Source: Leptofilum sp050292445
GTDB lineage: Bacteria; Chloroflexota; Anaerolineae; Promineifilales; Promineifilaceae
Length of the DNA: 10,853 nt
Assembly (NCBI GenBank): GCA_050292445.1
Contig: JBNKLQ010000215.1
Coordinates: 1 to 10,853 of the forward strand
Reading direction: 5' to 3'
Part shown: positions 7,337-10,853 of the stretch, one piece after another
Numbering within the stretch: position 1 is the stretch's first letter
Layout: the number at the start of each line of letters is the position of its first letter
The notes under the pieces: model-generated
The model's database searches: none
The model's input: only the letters and a program-made list of their open reading frames with translations
What the model was told of the DNA's origin: nothing
Translations under genes and position numbers: made by a program

Positions 7337-7393
7337 ATTTCGCAGATTGCACAGATTAAAAACTAAAATCTGCGGAAATCTGTGTAATCTGCG
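7337..7393. terminator. Palindrome between tandem genes (AATCTGYG type)
   Basis: cgcagattgcacagatt (7341-7357) pairs with aatctgtgtaatctgcg (7377-7393) over 17 positions with one G-T wobble, around a 19-base loop. The right side holds the word AATCTG(C/T)G three times (7367, 7377 and 7386), with a 9-10 bp period. It lies just after the stop of the secreted-protein gene and before the nuclease-like gene, both read leftwards. No strong T-run follows directly, so termination is plausible but unproven. Confidence 0.5.
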
Positions 7394-7409
7394 GATAGTT
7401 CAAAATCAT

Positions 7410-8126
7410 TTACGGCTTGTATAAGCCCCAATCATCCATAAACCAGCCGTTGTTTTGAATGGCCCAGCGCCCGCGCATGGCGGCTCCCACGGTAACAGTT
7501 TGCGTTTTTGAAACAGTAAATGTGGTTTGGAAGCGATTCTTCTGGCCAAACGTGGGCAGCATCCAGCCCGTGGTGCCGTTACCGGCAATCAGCTTTACCT
7601 CGCCTGAGAGTGGGTCCGGTGCCCAGATTTTTTGGCCATTGTCATAGCCCACGACCAGATCAGGGAAAACGTTGATGATGAGGACATAGGTGCCAGGTTG
7701 GAGAGTTACGGCCGTTTTCAGCTCAAACCAAATCGCACCGGACCCTTTAAACACCTTCACCGTTTGATCGCCATCCCAAATAAACAAATCATGCTCCTCT
7801 GGCGGCAAGAAGGCCGAAGGCAGTACGCGCGCTTCAGGGGGAACCCATTTATTCCAGGGGTCAGGGTCTAATTGATTCTCTTCATTTTTATATGTAAACT
7901 GCCAGCCTTCCGGGATTTGCAGCTCTGGCGCGCCATTTAACTGGTACCAACCTTGCTCAAAGGAAGGATTAGACAGCAGGTTAGGTCCTAATGAAGGAAC
8001 AGTCACCAGCGGCAGATAAACTATGTTGCTGCTGCCTGCTTGTGCGGCGTGTGATTGCTGCCCGATCAGGCTCACAAGCACAAAAAGGGCCAGACTCAAC
8101 CCCAAAAATCGTTTTATTTTTACCAT
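7410..8126 (-). CDS. Secreted protein with predicted beta-sandwich (carbohydrate-binding-like) domain
   Basis: I recognise no named family for this 238-residue protein. Residues 1-30 are a clear signal peptide: positive start MVKIKR, hydrophobic core LGLSLALFVLVSLIG, and a likely signal peptidase I site after SHA (27) or AQA (30). A short VYLPLV segment (36-41) follows, of a kind I recall from many secreted Chloroflexota proteins. The mature part begins NLLSNPSFEQGW, the typical opening of CBM4/9-like jelly-roll domains. It then shows alternating beta-rich and aromatic stretches such as GSGAIWFELKTAVTL and PGTYVLIINVFPD. A sugar- or surface-binding role is inference; no catalytic residues are evident. 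The ATG at 8126 is chosen because AGGGAG lies seven bases upstream and the signal peptide starts there. The frame continues 21 codons upstream without a convincing start. Confidence 0.8.
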   Translation of the reverse strand: MVKIKRFLGLSLALFVLVSLIGQQSHAAQAGSSNIVYLPLVTVPSLGPNLLSNPSFEQGWYQLNGAPELQIPEGWQFTYKNEENQLDPDPWNKWVPPEARVLPSAFLPPEEHDLFIWDGDQTVKVFKGSGAIWFELKTAVTLQPGTYVLIINVFPDLVVGYDNGQKIWAPDPLSGEVKLIAGNGTTGWMLPTFGQKNRFQTTFTVSKTQTVTVGAAMRGRWAIQNNGWFMDDWGLYKP

Positions 8127-8149
8127 ACATATTCTCCCTGAACGGGTTG

Positions 8150-8158
8150 ATTCTAACA
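8150..8158 (-). promoter_or_regulatory. Extended -10 promoter candidate for the secreted-protein gene
   Basis: On the minus strand TGTTAGAAT matches the extended -10 form TGnTATAAT at all but one position. A weak TTGGTC lies upstream at 19 bp spacing. Initiation near 8143 would give a short leader with the AGGGAG ribosome-binding site. Confidence 0.35.
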
Positions 8159-8172
8159 GAATAGTGGCGCGC

Positions 8173-8201
8173 TTGACCAAACTGGGCAAGCCTGCTACTC
8201 T
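8173..8201 (+). promoter_or_regulatory. Sigma70-like promoter candidate for the LysM gene
   Basis: TTGACC (8173-8178) and TACTCT (8196-8201) are separated by 17 bp. The -35 matches consensus at five positions; the -10 matches only at T1, A2 and T6. Initiation near 8208 would put both nested hairpins (8226-8332) in a leader of about 170 bases. Confidence 0.35.
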
Positions 8202-8225
8202 GTGGCACCATTTGTCATAATGTTT

Positions 8226-8274
8226 ACTATTTCGCGAGGGGAACTCTTGCCGAGTTTTGTTGGCGCGAAATAGT
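8226..8274. repeat. Nested hairpin 1
   Basis: actatttcgcg (8226-8236) pairs perfectly with cgcgaaatagt (8264-8274). A smaller stem, aactc with gagtt (8242-8246 and 8252-8256), sits inside it. This gives an 11-bp outer stem, an internal loop and a 5-bp inner stem. No T-run follows, so it is not an obvious terminator. It lies between the divergent secreted-protein and LysM genes. Confidence 0.55.
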
Positions 8275-8277
8275 TAA

Positions 8278-8332
8278 GCAGTTTTGCGGAGCAGTTAAGC
8301 ATATTAACTTGCTGTATTTTCCGCAAAACTGC
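8278..8332. repeat. Nested hairpin 2
   Basis: gcagttttgcgg (8278-8289) pairs perfectly over 12 bp with ccgcaaaactgc (8321-8332). Inside it, agttaa (8293-8298) pairs with ttaact (8304-8309) around a gcata loop, and the inner stem can be lengthened by agca/tgct with a one-base bulge. It begins four bases after hairpin 1 and shares the word agttaagca (8272-8280 and 8293-8301). It ends 33 bases before the AAGGAG site of the LysM gene. Confidence 0.6.
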
Positions 8333-8378
8333 ATCGGGCAAAACGATTTATCGCTTATGTTAAGAAGGAGTGGTTCCC

Positions 8379-8819
8379 ATGAGCGAAGCAAATGTTGAGC
8401 ACTATGAAGTTGAAGAACAATCACCTGAAGCAGATGAGATGGATGTCATTCTGTTAGAACGGGATGATGAAACGCAGGGCGAGCTGACAAAGTTTGGCAT
8501 ACTGGCAATTGTTTTGCTGTTTACGGTGCTGATTATTGCTTTGTTACGGCCGTACATCTTCAACACCATCATCCCCGCCGTCCTGGGCGAAGGTCAGCCC
8601 ACCGCCCCCATTTTGGACGATGCAGACGCCGAAACCATTAAACCAGCCACGGATGAAGCCGAAGAAAGTGAAGCGGTAGAAGAGAGTGAGAATGAAGCTG
8701 TAGGTGGAGAAGAATCGGAAGCAGCTGATTCCTCAACTGAAGGTGCTGAAGAAGTAACTGAACCTGAAAACCCGGCAGATTTCCCAACGGCCGTTCCCGC
8801 CCAAAGCCACACCGTATAG
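8379..8819 (+). CDS. Membrane-anchored LysM protein, cut short by an in-frame TAG
   Basis: The ATG at 8379 has an excellent ribosome-binding site (AAGGAG, 8365-8370, eight bases upstream). The 146-residue product starts with an acidic cytoplasmic stretch, then one membrane segment (about 39-56, FGILAIVLLFTVLIIALL) flanked by K38 and R57. A low-complexity Glu/Ala-rich stalk (about 72-135) ends in FPTAVPAQSHTV. The TAG at 8817-8819 sits exactly where LysM domains usually have Gln in a (Y/H)TVQxGDTL-like opening. The same frame then encodes the rest of a LysM domain to a TAA at 8949. With CAG in place of TAG the protein would be 190 residues: a single-pass anchor presenting a peptidoglycan-binding LysM outside the cell. 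As read, the product is a stalk without its binding domain. Other genes here (PHP, aldo/keto reductase) use TAG as a normal stop, so a changed genetic code is unlikely. Confidence 0.8.
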   Translation: MSEANVEHYEVEEQSPEADEMDVILLERDDETQGELTKFGILAIVLLFTVLIIALLRPYIFNTIIPAVLGEGQPTAPILDDADAETIKPATDEAEESEAVEESENEAVGGEESEAADSSTEGAEEVTEPENPADFPTAVPAQSHTV

Positions 8820-8951
8820 GCCGGAGAAACCCTCACCGCCATCGCTCAGCGCTACAACGTCACTGTCCAGGCTATCGTCACCGCCAACAGCATCACCAAC
8901 CCGGACCGCGTCGCCGTAGGTACGGTACTCATCATTCCAGAGGGTCAGTAA
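8820..8951 (+). pseudogene. Severed LysM domain in frame after the TAG
   Basis: Forty-three intact codons follow the TAG in the same frame, starting AGETLTAIAQRYNVTVQAIV, continuing with ANSITNPDRVAVGTVLIIP and ending with TAA at 8949-8951. This matches the LysM pattern: GETL opening, IAQRYNVT first helix, NxITNPD loop, and GTVLIIP final strand. No separate start codon or ribosome-binding site precedes it, so it can be made only by readthrough of the TAG or if the TAG is a recent mutation or base-calling error. The lack of further stops or frameshifts points to a very recent event or to readthrough. Confidence 0.75.
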
Positions 8952-8983
8952 GCGGTATTCAGTAGGTCGGTAATCCGTACAGT

Positions 8984-9259
8984 TTAGGATTGTGCTAGGG
9001 AAGACCGCCGAGGGGCAGGTGCGCCACGAAGCAGGCCCTCGGTGCTTAAATCTTCGTCGATGTCTGGCCAGTGGATGCCGTAACCACCGCCTGCAATCTG
9101 CCAATTGGCACGCTGTTCTGGTGTGGCATGAAGAAGCGTTGGATACCAAACAAGCGGCACGGTAATGGTACGGCCGTCTAACAAAGATACACACAAATCA
9201 TCATCTGTAACCACAACATCTATTACTTTTTCACCGGGTTTAATTTCCAAAGTATTCAT
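8984..9259 (-). CDS. DUF2442 domain protein
   Basis: This 91-residue protein matches the DUF2442 pattern: VIDVVVTDDDLCVSLLDGR (12-30), VPLVWYPTL (34-42), ATPEQRANW (45-53) and the signature GIHWPDIDEDL (61-71). The biochemical function of the family is not established to my knowledge. Members often sit beside DUF4160 genes, and the pair has been suggested to be a toxin-antitoxin-like module. The ATG at 9259 is chosen because GGAG lies seven bases upstream (9267-9270) and because earlier in-frame codons overlap the DUF4160 gene without family similarity. The start lies inside the end of the DUF4160 gene (20-base overlap), so translation is probably coupled. It converges on the LysM gene with only 32 bases between it and the TAA at 8949. 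Confidence 0.87.
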   Translation of the reverse strand: MNTLEIKPGEKVIDVVVTDDDLCVSLLDGRTITVPLVWYPTLLHATPEQRANWQIAGGGYGIHWPDIDEDLSTEGLLRGAPAPRRSSLAQS

Positions 9260-9476
9260 TCCACTTCTCCACAATAACTGACTCATTCTCAGTTACAATT
9301 CGTTCTATTCGACGTAATTCGTTTGCCTTAAAACCTAAGTTTCGTGATAGGCTCACTGGATTTACCCAAAACTTTGCCGATTTATCGTCCCGATCAATGT
9401 GAATATGTGGCGGTTCATTCGGCTCATGGCTATAAAAGTAAAATCGATAAGGTCCAATCCGTAGCACAGTAGGCAT
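9240..9476 (-). CDS. DUF4160 domain protein
   Basis: This 78-residue protein is a full-length DUF4160 member: MPTVLRIGPYRFYFYSHE at the start, the PPHIHI motif at 22-27, AKFWVNPVSLSRNLGF in the middle and a C-terminal helix with ELRRIERIV and WNEYFGN. The role of the family is unproven; pairing with DUF2442 is common and a toxin-antitoxin function has been proposed. The ATG at 9476 has GGTGA five bases upstream (9482-9486), which overlaps the stop of the ATPase gene. Its end overlaps the DUF2442 start. The three genes are therefore very likely one transcript. Like the ATPase gene it is AT-richer than the rest of the window. Confidence 0.87.
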   Translation of the reverse strand: MPTVLRIGPYRFYFYSHEPNEPPHIHIDRDDKSAKFWVNPVSLSRNLGFKANELRRIERIVTENESVIVEKWNEYFGN

Positions 9477-9481
9477 CTAAA

Positions 9482-10837
9482 TCACCATGCCCGCTTTTTT
9501 CTTGTTGGTTTTACCCCTCCCCTATAGCTAACTACTTCGATAACAACAAATGCACACCGACTCCCATCTAGCATTTTAACTTTTAATCTATTGTCCATTT
9601 CCTCAATATTAAATGCTGACGTAATAACAGTAGGTAATTGGGCATTGTAACGATAGTTAAATAATTGGTAGATTTTTTCTCGTGCCCACGGACTTGCACT
9701 TTCTACTCCTAATCCCAAATCGTCTAAAACAAGCAAAGGGAAAGTCTTAATATATTCGAAACGCTGATCATAGCGAACCAAACTAGAGGGATTATAAGTG
9801 ACCCGTAGATGATCTAATAAATCAGGAACGAAGATAAATAGTACGGGATATCCTCTCTCGCGGACACGGTTAGCTATAGCAGCAGCTAAATGAGTTTTTC
9901 CATTTCCATGTCCGATACTATTAAATACAATCCAGTTCTTTGGAGATTCTGCATATTCTTTAGCAACTTCGTATGCAGTCTTCAAATTATCTAAATCCTC
10001 TTTTTTTATCTTCAGTTCGCGTTCTCGCAAATCAAAGTTTCGAAATGTTTTATCTTCATGCAATTCAAGAGAAGATAATTCTATTTGATAGGTGCCTCGT
10101 CGAAAATCAGGCACATCAATTTCTATATTTTTGGTTAGATCCGTATCTTCTATTCTTGACCGAATTCTTGAATCAAGCATAGCTAATTCTTGATTTGTGG
10201 TAATCACTGTAGGCAATTTTGCGACATAACGATGGTTAAATATCTGATACAATTTTTCTTGAGCCCATTCGGTATTGCTCTGGGTTCCAAGATCATCTAA
10301 CACTAGCAATGGAATATTTCTGATTTGATCAAATCTTTGGTCATAGGTTTCTGTAGCATTAGGACTAAATGCAGACCTTAAATGATCCAGCAAGTCTGGC
10401 ACATTAATAAAAAGTGTTGGCCGACCAAGGGATAAATTATGGTTTGCAATTGCAGCCGCTAAATGAGTTTTTCCACAACCATATCCACCTTGTAAAACTA
10501 ACCATCCTGAAGGTTTTTGAGCATAAGAATGCGAGACGTCATATGCATTTTTTAATATTTCTTGTTTTGCTGGGGGTAAGCCAAAACCCCCTGGAGCAAA
10601 TGAATCAAAAGTATGATCTTTTAAGGCCCCTATTTGACTGATCTTTTGCAGGCTGTCCAAGCGATTTGCCGTAAATTCAGCTGCTCGACATGAACACACC
10701 ATTGCTTTCCCAAAGCTTGGATGCACAGGAGGAACATCTGGCAAATAATAGCCTAACCCTCCGCAATAAGGACAATCTTTTTTTCCTAGCCCACCATCAT
10801 CCCTACTTTCTTCAATTTCTTCATTATCTGATGACAA
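9482..10837 (-). CDS. Tandem DnaC/IstB-like AAA+ ATPase, possible helicase loader
   Basis: This protein of at least 451 residues has a zinc-binding-like N-terminus (C22-x2-C25 and C48-x-C50) and two DnaC/IstB-like AAA+ modules. Module 1 (about 72-250) has Walker A GGYGCGKT at 117-124, Walker B LLVLDDLG at 177-184, sensor TTN at 213-215 and arginines R224, R226 and R228. Module 2 (about 260-440) repeats the blocks KTHLAAAIAN, VPDLLDHLR, YDQRF and LLVLDDLG, but its P-loop reads IGHGNGKT (308-315), TTN has become TSA, and two arginines are lysines (K419, K421). DnaC and DnaI load the replicative helicase; IstB serves IS21 transposition. No IstA gene is present, and I recall similar two-module proteins in Chloroflexota chromosomes, so a helicase-loader role is favoured but inferred. 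The assigned start is a TTG without a good ribosome-binding site. The frame stays open to the right edge, so the true start may lie outside. The gene is markedly AT-rich. Confidence 0.88.
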   Translation of the reverse strand: MSSDNEEIEESRDDGGLGKKDCPYCGGLGYYLPDVPPVHPSFGKAMVCSCRAAEFTANRLDSLQKISQIGALKDHTFDSFAPGGFGLPPAKQEILKNAYDVSHSYAQKPSGWLVLQGGYGCGKTHLAAAIANHNLSLGRPTLFINVPDLLDHLRSAFSPNATETYDQRFDQIRNIPLLVLDDLGTQSNTEWAQEKLYQIFNHRYVAKLPTVITTNQELAMLDSRIRSRIEDTDLTKNIEIDVPDFRRGTYQIELSSLELHEDKTFRNFDLRERELKIKKEDLDNLKTAYEVAKEYAESPKNWIVFNSIGHGNGKTHLAAAIANRVRERGYPVLFIFVPDLLDHLRVTYNPSSLVRYDQRFEYIKTFPLLVLDDLGLGVESASPWAREKIYQLFNYRYNAQLPTVITSAFNIEEMDNRLKVKMLDGSRCAFVVIEVVSYRGGVKPTRKKRAW

Positions 10838-10853
10838 TATCTTTGTATTCTTC

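Larger units (their letters stand above)
312..9177. repeat. Dispersed palindrome ACGGCCGT, 18 copies (HIP1-like)
   Basis: The 8-bp palindrome ACGGCCGT starts at 312, 643, 1004, 2565, 3584, 4524, 4782, 4808, 4930, 5814, 5912, 6372, 6667, 7252, 7708, 8546, 8787 and 9170. It occurs mostly inside genes, in all reading phases (for example NGR or TAV in pgeF), and in one intergenic position. Equal base use predicts about 0.17 copies in a window this long. The six-base core CGGCCG occurs only about five more times without the flanking A and T, so the full octamer is what is enriched. None lies in the AT-rich ATPase gene (9482-10837). Confidence 0.85.

Noticed and set aside
8379..8951. A general TAG-to-Gln genetic code
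   Set aside because: The PHP and aldo/keto reductase genes end at TAG exactly where their families end, so TAG acts as stop elsewhere in the window.
8733..9194. A 153-codon minus-strand open frame
   Set aside because: It overlaps the DUF2442 gene in another frame and is antisense to the severed LysM domain. Its translation has no recognisable pattern.
9482..10837. IstB of an IS21-type insertion sequence
   Set aside because: There is no IstA transposase and no terminal inverted repeats, and the zinc-binding N-terminus plus doubled ATPase module fit a helicase-loader-like protein better.

Overview
The window looks like a chromosomal segment of a Chloroflexota bacterium (Anaerolineae/Caldilineae-like). 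This rests on recall of relatives, not a search. The clues are a two-ATPase helicase-loader-like protein of a type I associate with this phylum, a secreted protein with a YLPLV segment after its signal peptide, a UbiE/MenG-type methyltransferase, and an FtsK with a very basic N-terminus. Most of the window is moderately GC-rich. The last ~1.4 kb (from about 9480) is clearly AT-richer.

Layout. (1) 94-2748 and 2748-5486, all on the minus strand: ftsK, then a PHP-domain phosphoesterase joined to it by a TGATG overlap, then an aldo/keto reductase 40 bp further on. This is probably one operon, read from a sigma70-like promoter at 5517-5545 and ended by a palindromic element at 897-974. menG follows with its own promoter (834-861). 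(2) 5756-6550, plus strand: pgeF (laccase-domain/YfiH family), divergent from ftsK and convergent with the next gene. (3) 6610-8126, minus strand: an unnamed two-domain protein (restriction-nuclease-like fold plus winged helix) and a secreted all-beta protein. (4) 8379-8951, plus strand: a membrane-anchored LysM protein whose LysM domain is cut off by one in-frame TAG. Two nested hairpins lie in its leader. (5) 8984 to the right edge, minus strand: a tandem DnaC/IstB-like AAA+ protein, then overlapping DUF4160 and DUF2442 genes, in one apparent operon.

Two sequence layers run across the genes. The perfect palindrome ACGGCCGT occurs 18 times, inside and outside genes, against about 0.17 expected by chance. 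It resembles the HIP1 phenomenon of cyanobacteria and is absent from the AT-rich ATPase gene. Separately, the intergenic spaces hold a family of palindromic elements whose arms are short words repeated head to tail with an 8-10 bp period (ACGAAT, ACAAAG/ACGAAG and AATCTGYG versions). Some sit where a terminator would, one sits between divergent genes, and one runs into a coding region.

Most genes are housekeeping: quinone methylation, chromosome segregation, cell-wall editing and replication. The points most worth a second look are the amber codon in the LysM gene, the ACGGCCGT word, the iterated-word palindromes, the paired hairpins before the LysM gene, and the double ATPase whose second half has lost key catalytic residues. 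I see no CRISPR array, tRNA, rRNA, insertion sequence or prophage gene.
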